A model generated the notes under the pieces. The model made no database searches. It was not told the DNA's origin and was given only the letters and a program-made list of their open reading frames with translations. From UBA1181 sp045639525 (lineage in GTDB: Bacteria; Bacteroidota; Bacteroidia; Bacteroidales; Paludibacteraceae): 64,000 nt of DNA. The translations under genes and the position numbers were made by a program. The stretch is taken from assembly GCA_045639525.1 (NCBI GenBank), contig JAZUDI010000005.1, positions 1-64,000 on the forward strand, written 5' to 3'. Shown here piece by piece: positions 50,561 to 59,225 of the stretch; the first letter of the stretch is position 1, and each line of letters opens with the position of its first letter.

Positions 50561-53500
50561 TTACTCCTTGATAACCGTCTGCTTGTATACCTCACCACCA
50601 GCGATGATTTCGAAATGGTACACGCCAGCAGCGTACGCCTCCATGTTCACGACAGACGAGGCATTCAACTTCTCATATACTTGTAATAGGCGACCCAAAT
50701 TATCATAGATGAAGAGATTAACGCTCTCCGCGTTTTTCACCATCACGTTCACATTATCCTTTGTTGGAATTGGATAAACAGTCACAGCCAATTGCTCGAT
50801 TTCACCGATGATTTCTTCCTCGACATCAGTGGCGAAGCACTCATTGCTGTTGCATACATTGGAACTGTTGGCCTTACCCGGAGTCGGCAAATAAACCTTA
50901 CCATTCTCACAATCACCGAATACGATCCAGTTGCCAGATCCGTCGGCGTCGTGGCCATAAGATTTGTTGCTTACCATCTCCATGTAGTTGACATAATCCA
51001 CGGATACGATATCATCGCCACAATCCATATTCAAACCGATAGAGGCGTTATCCACATTCTCCAACTTGAACCCGATGTGCGTAGGGCCAAGGAAAGGCAT
51101 ACCGTCCGCCCAGAACACCATACGGCTCTTTGGCGCGATCTTGGTCTCCTCATATCCGTAAGGGATCATATACTTCGTCTGCTTAGCAGGCTTGTCGGTA
51201 AAATACATTCCAGCCAAGTTGATTGTGTCTGATGAGGCGTTGTAAACCTCGAACCAATCCGGATAGTTGCCGTAATCATCAGGTGTACCACCGTTTGAGT
51301 TGTTGGAAGAACAGATCTCGTTGATGTAGATGTCCGGTGTCACGCAGTCAGTCGTTCTCTCAAAGACAGCTCTCAAAACCATATCACCCTTCACAGTAGT
51401 GGTAAGAATAGGACGGGTGGAAAGATACTCACTTGGATTCACATTGGTATTCTCCTTAGCCACCTTCACCACAGACTCCTCGAAAATAAAGGTAACATCT
51501 GAGCTCTTCGCCTCATGTTGGTGTACCTCCACCGCAAAGAGGTTGGTACCCTCCTTCAAGTTCTCCTTCGGGATAATTACCCTAACGGTGGAATCGTTCG
51601 CATAAGATCCGATATAAGATTGAGGATCCGTATCGGTCAAGTTACCCGTTTCGAGTTTGGTGCCATTCACATACAATGCGTAACCATCATCGAATGTGAT
51701 GCGGGCCACAATGGCTTGAATATCGGAAAGATCCTTGATGTTGAATGTGCTTCTGAAATAAACAGTAGCGTAGTGGTTGCCCTTCTCGCCACTCTCAATA
51801 ACAGTATTATAAGAGGAATTATCCTTATCATTGTAACCCATCTTACCAGATCCCACCAACCAGTCCGAATCATCGAAACCAGTGTCCAACTTTCTCCAAT
51901 CTTTGGTGGAGATACCCTCCTCGGAGGTGAAATATTTCCACTCTCTTGTGTTGGTGTAGCTCAAATGCGCGGTGTCAACCGACACAGGATTCTGACTTGG
52001 GGTGGTGGTGCTTTGCTCATCACCCGACTTCCAGCCCAAGAATCTATAACCTGCAGGGGCGATTGCTTCCAACTTCACCGTCTTACCCTTAAAATACTTT
52101 GAAGTGAGGGCGGAACCTGGCAACAACTCGTTGTTCATCATAATGTGGGCATCCTTGGTGGAAGACTTCACACTCAAATTCACATAATCCTCATATTGTC
52201 CCAACTTCTTCAAATGGCTATAAATGTAGTCCGGACGTTGCTTCGCAAACTTCAACATTTCGTTGCCTACATAGTAGTCCTCCACAGACTTGCCTGAGAA
52301 CGCGCAATACTCCTTGTCAACCAAATCCACGATGCTATCCCAAGTTGCCACGATGTTCTCGTACTTGAAGGTAGTGGACAAGTGAATCAAGTATCTGTTG
52401 ATGAAGCGCTCCTTAAAGGTCGGGTTCTCGATCAAATGGCTGAAAATTGTGGTCTTCCACTTGGTATCATCCGTAAAACCGTTATTGGTTCCATTCGCCC
52501 AATTGTAGCGGCTTCCTGTTCCGGCAGCCCACTCGATCATATTGTTGCTGACCACACAGTTGTTATTATTGCCCTCACCATAAAGTCCCAAACCGAAATC
52601 GGTATCGAAGGTGATCCAACGGAACTTACCGTTGTTACGGCTTCTCCAGATTTTGGAGTTGTTGCCTGGCCAGTCGGTATTCACGATGAATTGTTGGAAA
52701 ATTTGGTAATCGATATACTCATCCATATCAATCATCTTAGCGGCTTGCTCATAATAACCTTCGCTCTTAGGATCATTCTTCTCCAAGAATGAGACCATCT
52801 TGTCGTATGCCTCCTTATCACCGCAAGTGGCTTGAACACCACCCTTATTGGTAATCTCCAACACATCGATCTTATCCTCATCCAAACCATAGTTGGACTC
52901 AACAAAAGCCTTGTTGGTACGCTCGCGGAGTCCCATCATACCCGCATACGATCCGTTGATGTAGTATGCGACTGGCTGATAGGCTTGGTAATCGATATTC
53001 ATCGGTTTTGCGATGGATTGCATGAAACCGTCACGGAATCTGATGTTGCTGGCCATGTAACCATTTCCACCGTTACGGAGTTGCAAAGACTTATACTCGT
53101 TTCCAAGCTTATCGGCGAAGAAATCATATTTCAATTTGGTATTGCCCGCACCCATACGGTTACCCGCCTTGATCTTCAACGATTTCACCTCATATTGACG
53201 GGAACAACCTCCCATAATCGCCAAATCCACCTCATGGTTCAATACCTCTTGGTCGTTCACGATGTACTCGAAGTTACCCGGACGGGTCCAATCCATGATG
53301 TAGTTCAACTTCTTGTCAGGCAAACAAGAGGTCTCCGCATGATTGCTATATGTACCGTCTCCATCCACATAAATACCGGTCTTTTCATCATAGAAATTTG
53401 CCTTGTCGGTAACAATGGAAACAATCGGCAAAGTGAAACGGTCGCCGCCGCAACGCTTGTGCTTATCATCCAAGAAAATAAAAGAGCCTGTAAGGATTGG

Positions 53501-54247
53501 GCTGGAAATCATCCCATCCTTATAGGCTCTTGCGCGGATCACCGCGTTAGAGGATCCTACTGAGATACCTTTATTGGCATCATAAACAGAGGAAGCCTTG
53601 GTTGGTTCCGAACCATTTGTCGTATAGTAAATGGTGGCACCTTGTGTTTTGGTTTTAATTCTGACTGTAACGCCTCCGTTCTGCTGAACTCCCGGTTGAG
53701 CGCCGTCAAAATATGGCAACACGCAACGGTTGTTCAAACTTGGGTAAGACTGTGTATTGGCTTTCTTTGGAGTTGGCTCCATATATCCTGCCACTCCATC
53801 GTAAATTCCGTAAGAAATATGGGTTTGGGTAGCCAAGTAAACGAATGAATCGACTACTGCGCCCGATTTATCCTTCAAAACGACGACACCGCCGTTTGAA
53901 TCCAACTTGCGGGCATTCTTGCTATCCATATCAGAGCCATCGAAGCATATTACTTTGTAACCGTCCTCGGAGATGGTCAAATCCTTAACGGTCCAAGACC
54001 ATTCGAATTTAGCCTCATTGCTCTTATTAAATTTATAATGATCTATTTTGTAGCCATTTAAATCGACACTAGAACTAGCGCTATTTTGAAGTTCAAGCCA
54101 ACCAGTATAGTTTTGGTCGACCATATAAGTTGAAATATTGCACGGCATCACCTCACTCACCTTAACATCATCCTTCGCGTAGCCATTCGACATACTCGCA
54201 GCCAAAAAAGCCGCAGACGCCAGTCCGAATCGAATAAATGTTCTCAT
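50561..54247 (-). CDS. large secreted CotH-kinase/lamin-tail protein with T9SS sorting domain
   Basis: A 1228-residue exported protein. The ATG at 54247 gives a normal signal peptide; a TTG two codons earlier is less likely. Domains in order: a lamin-tail domain (about 25-155), a chitobiase-like C-terminal beta domain (about 185-255), a CotH spore-coat kinase domain (about 265-680) with Asp548-Thr-Asp550 in the metal-binding position, a further beta domain (about 770-930), a second lamin-tail domain (about 990-1110), and a C-terminal T9SS type A sorting domain (last about 80 residues, Tyr-Pro-Ile-Pro start). CotH proteins phosphorylate protein substrates in Bacillus and eukaryotes; here the target would be extracellular. 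Confidence 0.9.
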   Translation of the reverse strand: MRTFIRFGLASAAFLAASMSNGYAKDDVKVSEVMPCNISTYMVDQNYTGWLELQNSASSSVDLNGYKIDHYKFNKSNEAKFEWSWTVKDLTISEDGYKVICFDGSDMDSKNARKLDSNGGVVVLKDKSGAVVDSFVYLATQTHISYGIYDGVAGYMEPTPKKANTQSYPSLNNRCVLPYFDGAQPGVQQNGGVTVRIKTKTQGATIYYTTNGSEPTKASSVYDANKGISVGSSNAVIRARAYKDGMISSPILTGSFIFLDDKHKRCGGDRFTLPIVSIVTDKANFYDEKTGIYVDGDGTYSNHAETSCLPDKKLNYIMDWTRPGNFEYIVNDQEVLNHEVDLAIMGGCSRQYEVKSLKIKAGNRMGAGNTKLKYDFFADKLGNEYKSLQLRNGGNGYMASNIRFRDGFMQSIAKPMNIDYQAYQPVAYYINGSYAGMMGLRERTNKAFVESNYGLDEDKIDVLEITNKGGVQATCGDKEAYDKMVSFLEKNDPKSEGYYEQAAKMIDMDEYIDYQIFQQFIVNTDWPGNNSKIWRSRNNGKFRWITFDTDFGLGLYGEGNNNNCVVSNNMIEWAAGTGSRYNWANGTNNGFTDDTKWKTTIFSHLIENPTFKERFINRYLIHLSTTFKYENIVATWDSIVDLVDKEYCAFSGKSVEDYYVGNEMLKFAKQRPDYIYSHLKKLGQYEDYVNLSVKSSTKDAHIMMNNELLPGSALTSKYFKGKTVKLEAIAPAGYRFLGWKSGDEQSTTTPSQNPVSVDTAHLSYTNTREWKYFTSEEGISTKDWRKLDTGFDDSDWLVGSGKMGYNDKDNSSYNTVIESGEKGNHYATVYFRSTFNIKDLSDIQAIVARITFDDGYALYVNGTKLETGNLTDTDPQSYIGSYANDSTVRVIIPKENLKEGTNLFAVEVHQHEAKSSDVTFIFEESVVKVAKENTNVNPSEYLSTRPILTTTVKGDMVLRAVFERTTDCVTPDIYINEICSSNNSNGGTPDDYGNYPDWFEVYNASSDTINLAGMYFTDKPAKQTKYMIPYGYEETKIAPKSRMVFWADGMPFLGPTHIGFKLENVDNASIGLNMDCGDDIVSVDYVNYMEMVSNKSYGHDADGSGNWIVFGDCENGKVYLPTPGKANSSNVCNSNECFATDVEEEIIGEIEQLAVTVYPIPTKDNVNVMVKNAESVNLFIYDNLGRLLQVYEKLNASSVVNMEAYAAGVYHFEIIAGGEVYKQTVIKE

Positions 54248-54621
54248 AAGCAATTCATTTTAATAACACCTAAATAAGGTACCAGAGGATGTGAGTTATT
54301 TTGATTTGCGTTTTCATGGTACTCACCCAATTCCTCACCCTTGTATTGTAAACTCGATTACGAATATAGGAAAATTTTTTTATTTTCAAAAAAAAGAGTT
54401 ATTTATTCGCTTGATTATTAGCAATGATACAAACTTCTTTTGACGGTGCGTCCCCTCTTTTTCCTAAAAATCACAAGAAGGCGAAAATAAATACTTTGAC
54501 ATATGCGAAAAATAAGATTTCTTCGCGAAACATTCATAATGTGAGTTCTATGCGCTCATATTGTTGAAATTATAACATAAAACAACACCCCCGCTCCACA
54601 AGGGGCAAAAAGAGAGCTAAA
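54248..54621. other. AT-rich spacer between divergent CotH and flippase genes
   Basis: About 370 bases without a convincing gene. It holds the putative CotH promoter, a GTGAGT/ACTCAC inverted repeat at about 54291-54326 and A- and T-tracts at about 54371-54400. I found no clear -7 element for the flippase gene on the plus strand. Confidence 0.4.
54361..54390 (-). promoter_or_regulatory. putative promoter of the CotH gene
   Basis: On the complement, TTTG (54387-54390), an 18-base spacer and TATATTCG (54361-54368), with one base different from TAnnTTTG, as in the GH5 promoter. The leader would be about 105 bases. Confidence 0.35.
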
Positions 54622-56106
54622 ATGGCAGAAATGAAAAACCTCGCTAAGCAAACCGCCATCTACGGACTTAGCAGTATTGTAGGGAAATTTTTGAACTGGT
54701 GTCTGGTGCCGCTTTACACGTATGTGCTCACCAACTCCGCGGAATATGGTATCGTGACCAACCTCTACGCTTGGACGGCACTTCTTCTGGTGCTCCTTAC
54801 CTATGGTATGGAGACAGGCTTCTTCCGTTTCGCGAACAAGGACAAGGAGAGCGCCATCTCAGTTTACAGCAGCGTACTCTGCTGCGTCGGTGGCACCTCG
54901 GCGCTATTCGCCCTACTCGCCGTCGCTTTCAGCCAACCGATTGCCAACCTGTTGGGTTACGCCAACCATCCCGAGTTCATCTCGATGCTCTGCGTCATTG
55001 TGGCGATGGACGCCTTCGGTTGCATCCCGTTCGCTTTCCTCAGATTCCAAAATCGACCAGGGCGTTTCGCCATCCTGAAATTGGCGATGATTCTGGTGAA
55101 CATCCTCGCCAACCTCTTCTTTTTGATTCTCTGTCCGAAAATCAACGAGACACACCCGGAGTGGATCTCCTGGTTTTACAATCCTAACTACGGAGTAGGC
55201 TACGTCTTCGTCTCCAATGTCATCTCGACGCTCTTTGTGACGCTTATGCTTCTACCCGAAATCCTAAAGGCGAAGCTGAAGGTGGATGTGGCAACACTCA
55301 AATCGATTCTTAAATATTCACTGCCTCTTCTCATATTAGGCGTGGCGGGTATCATGAACCAGAGTCTCGACAAGATCATCTTCCCCTACCTCATTCCGGA
55401 CAGAGCCTTCGCGGATGCACAACTTGGAATCTATGGCGCCTGCTTCAAAGTGGCCATGGTGATGATGATGTTCACGCAAGCCTTCCGATACGCCTACGAG
55501 CCCTTCATTTTCGCGCAGAATAAGGGCGGTGACAAGAAAGGGGAGTACGCCGACGCGATGAAGTTCTTCATCATCTTTTCACTCCTGATCTTCTTGGGAA
55601 TGGTATTCTATTTGGACATCCTCAAACACCTCATTCGCAGCGATTACTGGGAGGGGCTCCGTGTGGTGCCCATCATCCTGATATCCTATTTGTTCCAAGG
55701 TATTTTCTTCAACCTCTCCTTGTGGTATAAACTGACCGACAGGACGCAATATGGCGCCTACTTCTCTATTATAGGATTGATTATCACGATATTGGTTAAT
55801 GTAATATTTGTTCCTCGATTCGGGTACATGGCTTCGGCGGCAGCCTCCCTGAGCTGCTTCTTCGCCATCACACTCCTCTCCTATTTCATCGGGCAAAAGT
55901 ATTACCCTATCCAGTACGACTTTAAATCCATTTTCCTTTACGCCGGCGTGACGGCTATCTTTTTCGCCATCCACACCTTCTCACCCGCGACAGGTATTTT
56001 ACGTTACGCGCAAGACACGCTGCTCTTGATACTCTTCGTGGCGCTGATTGTGAAGCGGGATTTGCCGTTGAGGGCTATTCCGGTGGTGGGGAAATTTTTC
56101 AGGTGA
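54622..56106 (+). CDS. polysaccharide flippase (Wzx/MATE-like)
   Basis: A 494-residue inner-membrane protein with about 12-14 hydrophobic segments, starting with the family's Lys-Gln-Thr-Ala-Ile-Tyr-Gly-Leu-Ser-Ser-Ile and Pro-Leu-Tyr-Thr-Tyr-Val-Leu. It belongs to the oligosaccharide flippase branch of the MOP superfamily, which moves undecaprenyl-linked glycans across the membrane. A single isolated copy of this length is found in many Bacteroidota and may serve protein O-glycosylation or lipopolysaccharide. No glycosyltransferases are beside it. An ATG three codons later is an alternative start. Confidence 0.88.
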   Translation: MAEMKNLAKQTAIYGLSSIVGKFLNWCLVPLYTYVLTNSAEYGIVTNLYAWTALLLVLLTYGMETGFFRFANKDKESAISVYSSVLCCVGGTSALFALLAVAFSQPIANLLGYANHPEFISMLCVIVAMDAFGCIPFAFLRFQNRPGRFAILKLAMILVNILANLFFLILCPKINETHPEWISWFYNPNYGVGYVFVSNVISTLFVTLMLLPEILKAKLKVDVATLKSILKYSLPLLILGVAGIMNQSLDKIIFPYLIPDRAFADAQLGIYGACFKVAMVMMMFTQAFRYAYEPFIFAQNKGGDKKGEYADAMKFFIIFSLLIFLGMVFYLDILKHLIRSDYWEGLRVVPIILISYLFQGIFFNLSLWYKLTDRTQYGAYFSIIGLIITILVNVIFVPRFGYMASAAASLSCFFAITLLSYFIGQKYYPIQYDFKSIFLYAGVTAIFFAIHTFSPATGILRYAQDTLLLILFVALIVKRDLPLRAIPVVGKFFR

Positions 56107-56197
56107 TTATAGATATAAATTCTAACATATGTTCAAATATCATTAAAACGATATTATAATATTAAATTCGCGAGACGAAACAAGAAAGAACTATCTC

Positions 56198-56287
56198 ATG
56201 AGAAAAGGAATAGTATTTTTATTCGCCGCTGTTGTCATGGCTGAACATAAGTCCGAGTACCACGAAAAAACAGCTAGGATGAGCTGA
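56198..56287 (+). CDS. very short signal-peptide-like reading frame, possibly a remnant
   Basis: A 29-residue frame beginning Met-Arg-Lys-Gly with a hydrophobic Val-Phe-Leu-Phe-Ala-Ala-Val-Val core, then a polar tail and a stop. It looks like the start of an exported protein that has lost the rest of its gene, in an AT-rich spacer just before the MntA-HepT pair. It could equally be chance. Confidence 0.2.
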   Translation: MRKGIVFLFAAVVMAEHKSEYHEKTARMS

Positions 56288-56296
56288 TTGAGTAAG

Positions 56297-56328
56297 TTTG
56301 CAATTTCCCGTATTATTCACTATGTTTG
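56297..56328 (+). promoter_or_regulatory. promoter of the mntA-hepT operon
   Basis: TTTG at 56297-56300, a 20-base spacer and TATGTTTG at 56321-56328, a full match. The start codon ATG is at 56347. Confidence 0.65.
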
Positions 56329-56346
56329 CGAAAAAATGGATTGACT

Positions 56347-56649
56347 ATGTTAACAAGAAATGATATCATACTAGCACTTAAAAATAGCCAAGAAGAACTG
56401 CATCAGGAGTTCGGAGTGAAAAAGATGGTGCTTTTCGGGTCGTACGCAAGAGAACAGCAAACATCCGAAAGTGACATTGATGTTTTCGTTACAATGCCTG
56501 CCAAAATGTTTTTGATAGTGGCTGTAAAGCAATATATCGAAAATTTAATAGGGTTGAGTGTTGATTTGATCCGAGACCACCGTGGTTTAAACGAAATGCT
56601 TTTAAAGGAGATTCAAAGAGATGGAATCAATATCTTCGAATGTGCGTGA
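56347..56649 (+). CDS. mntA: MntA-type nucleotidyltransferase antitoxin
   Basis: A 100-residue minimal nucleotidyltransferase. The ATG at 56347 is chosen; a TTG 21 bases earlier overlaps the -7 element. The catalytic motif Gly31-Ser32-Tyr-Ala-Arg followed by Asp43-x-Asp45 is intact. In the type VII toxin-antitoxin system such enzymes add AMP residues to the HEPN toxin's tyrosine and silence it. The 3' end overlaps the HEPN gene by 29 bases, the standard antitoxin-then-toxin order. Composition is AT-rich relative to flanking genes. Confidence 0.9.
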   Translation: MLTRNDIILALKNSQEELHQEFGVKKMVLFGSYAREQQTSESDIDVFVTMPAKMFLIVAVKQYIENLIGLSVDLIRDHRGLNEMLLKEIQRDGINIFECA

Positions 56650-57019
56650 TCTTGTTGTTGGTTTGCTTTCCCAGATTGATTTGGCAATCAATGATATCAT
56701 AGTATGGAACACAGATGTCAGTTGTGTGGATGACTACCTTTTATCTTCGGATGGAGGTAGAAATTTGGCCGCTACCAGTATGATGTTGGAATCCATTGGA
56801 GAAGGAATAAAGAAGATAGATAAACTAACAGATGGTGAATTGTTTCTGATAAAACCTGAAATCCCTTGGAAAGAAATAAAAGGGATGCGTGATCACATAG
56901 CACACGGATATTTTGACATTGATGTAGAAGTGATATGGCAAGTAGTCAATGAAGAGTTGACCCCGCTACAAGTTGCAATAAAAGAATTAATAGAGTATGT
57001 GAATAACTTACCACAATAA
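56621..57019 (+). CDS. hepT: HepT-type HEPN toxin (probable RNase)
   Basis: A 132-residue helical HEPN-domain protein (DUF86 type). The catalytic and modification motif R-x4-H-x-Y is complete: R90, H95 and Y97. R and H form the RNase site, and the tyrosine is the residue AMPylated by MntA in studied systems. The gene overlaps mntA by 29 bases, so expression is coupled. An intact motif suggests a functional toxin kept in check by the neighbouring enzyme. Confidence 0.9.
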   Translation: MESISSNVRDLVVGLLSQIDLAINDIIVWNTDVSCVDDYLLSSDGGRNLAATSMMLESIGEGIKKIDKLTDGELFLIKPEIPWKEIKGMRDHIAHGYFDIDVEVIWQVVNEELTPLQVAIKELIEYVNNLPQ

Positions 57020-57087
57020 TACCCTTCTTGCAGAAGTCCAGACAAAAATTGTTACGTTCAAATTTCGTACCTTAGATAAAAAATCGC

Positions 57088-57095
57088 TATCTTTG
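57088..57095 (+). promoter_or_regulatory. -7 element of the AsnC/Lrp regulator gene
   Basis: TATCTTTG matches TAnnTTTG, 38 bases before the start codon at 57134. TTTC at 57063-57066 is a partial -33. Confidence 0.45.
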
Positions 57096-57133
57096 GCAAA
57101 ATATTTTAATTGGCAAATAATTTTATATAAATA

Positions 57134-57592
57134 ATGGAAAAGATAGACGACTTAGACAAAGACATCTTAAAGATCATCACAAGAAATGCTCGTATCCCGT
57201 TCAAGGATGTGGCAGCAGAATGTGGCGTATCACGTGCCGCTATCCACCAACGTGTTCAACACTTGGCTGATCTTGGTGTAATTATCGGATCTGGCTATCA
57301 CGTCAACCCAAAGATTTTGGGTTATCAAACTTGCACCTACATCGGAGTTAAATTGGAGAAAGGTTCCATGTATTCAGAGGTGGTACCTGAGCTCGAAAAG
57401 ATTCCTGAAATCGTTGAGTGCCACTTCACCACAGGTCCTTACACCATGATGGTGAAATTATATGCCAAGGACAATGAGCACTTGATGCAACTTTTGAATG
57501 GTAAGATTCAAAGCATCAAAGGTGTTTCCGCAACCGAAACATTGATTTGCTTGGAACAAAGTATCAAGAGAGAGTTGCCAATTTCCCTCTAA
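57134..57592 (+). CDS. Lrp/AsnC-family transcriptional regulator
   Basis: A 152-residue DNA-binding regulator. The N-terminal helix-turn-helix (about 5-60) starts with Leu-Asp-x-Asp-Ile-Leu-Lys-Ile-Ile and contains Ala-Ala-Glu-Cys-Gly-Val-Ser-Arg-Ala-Ala-Ile-His-Gln-Arg. The C-terminal RAM domain (about 65-145) contains Gly-Pro-Tyr-Thr-Met-Met-Val, the ligand-sensing turn. Members respond to amino acids and form octamers. Its position 116 bases before sufB suggests possible control of, or cotranscription with, the suf operon, but this is inference. Confidence 0.92.
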   Translation: MEKIDDLDKDILKIITRNARIPFKDVAAECGVSRAAIHQRVQHLADLGVIIGSGYHVNPKILGYQTCTYIGVKLEKGSMYSEVVPELEKIPEIVECHFTTGPYTMMVKLYAKDNEHLMQLLNGKIQSIKGVSATETLICLEQSIKRELPISL

Positions 57593-57640
57593 ACCAAAAT
57601 ATTATTTTCAACAGGAGAGTTGATTTCCTGCCGGGACGAT

Positions 57641-57675
57641 GGGAGAATGGCATGCCAGACTCCTATTTTCCTTTT
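57641..57675 (+). terminator. possible terminator or leader hairpin between the AsnC gene and sufB
   Basis: An interrupted stem (GGAG/CTCC enclosing TGG/CCA, 57642-57663) followed by a T-rich stretch interrupted by CC. A second hairpin (57612-57630) precedes it. This may terminate the regulator transcript or be a leader structure of suf. Confidence 0.35.
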
Positions 57676-57708
57676 ATGGCTAGACGCATTCGAAATGTGT
57701 GAAAGAGT

Positions 57709-59151
57709 ATGAACGACAATAATAACATCGTAGATAAAATCACCAAAGGGGATTACAAATATGGTTTCGTCACAGACATCGAAACCGAAGTGATCCGCAA
57801 AGGTTTGAACGAAGAGGTGGTACGCCTCATCTCCCAAAAGAAGGAGGAACCTGAATGGCTCTTGGAGTACCGCCTGAAGGCTTATCACCACTGGTTGACA
57901 CTAAAAGAGCCGCATTGGGCTCACCTCTCCATTCCGGAGATCGACTACCAAGATATATACTACTACGCCGCTCCTAAAAAGAACGCGCCCAAGAGCGAGG
58001 AGGAGATCGATCCTGAATTGCTCAAGACCTTCGACAAATTAGGTATTCCATTGGAGGAGCAAAAGCACCTTGCGGGAATGGCTGTGGATGCGGTCATGGA
58101 TAGTATCTCCGTGAAGACCACCTACCGCGAGAATTTGGCGGAGTTGGGTATCATCTTCTGCTCCTTCAACGAGGCGGTGAAGAACTACCCTGATTTGGTG
58201 AAAAAATACCTCGGAACAGTCGTTCCTTACACAGATAACTACTTTGCCGCACTCAATTCAGCGGTATTCAGCGACGGTTCATTCGTCTATATTCCAAAGG
58301 GTGTCCGTTGCCCAATGGAGCTCTCCACCTACTTCCGTATCAACGCCGCCCAAACCGGACAGTTTGAGCGTACCTTGATCGTGGCGGACGACGACAGCTA
58401 CGTCTCCTACTTAGAGGGTTGCACCGCTCCGATGCGTGACGAGAGCCAATTGCACGCCGCCATCGTAGAGTTGGTGGCGCACGACAGAGCGGAGATCAAA
58501 TACTCTACCGTACAAAACTGGTACCCAGGCGACAAAGAGGGTAAGGGTGGTATCTACAACTTCGTGACCAAACGCGCGCTTTGTAAGGGCATCTCCTCCA
58601 AAGTCTCTTGGACACAGGTGGAGACCGGTTCCGCCATTACTTGGAAATACCCAAGTTGCATACTGCTCGGCGACAATTCCGTTGGCGAGTTCTACTCCGT
58701 GGCGGTCACCAACAACTACCAGCAAGCCGATACAGGAACCAAGATGATCCACTTGGGCAAAAACACCAGAAGCCATATCGTATCCAAGGGAATCTCCGCT
58801 GGATTCAGCCAAAATAGTTACCGCGGATTGGTCCGCGTCTCTAAAAACGCCGACGGCGCGAGAAATTTCTCGCAGTGCGACAGTTTGCTTTTGGGCGACA
58901 AGTGCGGCGCGCACACCTTCCCATATATGGACATCAACAACGAGTCCGCCATAGTGGAACACGAGGCGACCACTTCCAAAATCAGTGAAGACCAAGTATT
59001 CTACTGCAACCAGCGCGGTATCAGCACAGAGGATGCGGTGGGGTTGATCGTGAACGGATATGCCAAGGAGGTGATCAACAAGCTGCCGATGGAATTTGCG
59101 GTGGAAGCGCAAAAACTGCTGCAAGTCTCTCTTGAAGGCTCAGTAGGATAA
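57709..59151 (+). CDS. sufB: Fe-S cluster assembly scaffold SufB
   Basis: A 480-residue SufB, the scaffold of the SufBCD complex for iron-sulfur cluster building. The N-terminal helical part (about 1-150) is followed by the right-handed beta-helix core, with Asp-Asn-Tyr-Phe-Ala-Ala-Leu-Asn and Val-Pro-Lys-type strands, the conserved Glu-Gly-Cys-Thr-Ala-Pro segment, and Asn-Trp-Tyr-Pro-Gly. The C-terminal Ser-Arg-Gly-Ile/Gln-Arg-Gly-Ile region contacts SufC. Standard length. It is the first suf gene here; sufC follows after 74 bases that contain an inverted repeat. Confidence 0.96.
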   Translation: MNDNNNIVDKITKGDYKYGFVTDIETEVIRKGLNEEVVRLISQKKEEPEWLLEYRLKAYHHWLTLKEPHWAHLSIPEIDYQDIYYYAAPKKNAPKSEEEIDPELLKTFDKLGIPLEEQKHLAGMAVDAVMDSISVKTTYRENLAELGIIFCSFNEAVKNYPDLVKKYLGTVVPYTDNYFAALNSAVFSDGSFVYIPKGVRCPMELSTYFRINAAQTGQFERTLIVADDDSYVSYLEGCTAPMRDESQLHAAIVELVAHDRAEIKYSTVQNWYPGDKEGKGGIYNFVTKRALCKGISSKVSWTQVETGSAITWKYPSCILLGDNSVGEFYSVAVTNNYQQADTGTKMIHLGKNTRSHIVSKGISAGFSQNSYRGLVRVSKNADGARNFSQCDSLLLGDKCGAHTFPYMDINNESAIVEHEATTSKISEDQVFYCNQRGISTEDAVGLIVNGYAKEVINKLPMEFAVEAQKLLQVSLEGSVG

Positions 59152-59160
59152 GATTATTAA

Positions 59161-59210
59161 GAATTAAGAGTTTTGAGTTTTGTATTTCTATCACTCAAAA
59201 CTCATCATTC
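59161..59210. repeat. long inverted repeat between sufB and sufC
   Basis: A perfect 10-bp stem GAGTTTTGAG/CTCAAAACTC (59168-59177 with 59194-59203), extendable to a 17-base imperfect stem (15 of 17 positions). It fills most of the 74-base sufB-sufC gap. The form resembles AT-rich palindromic elements I recall between Bacteroidota genes. Confidence 0.6.
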
Positions 59211-59225
59211 AAAATTAACAAAGCG

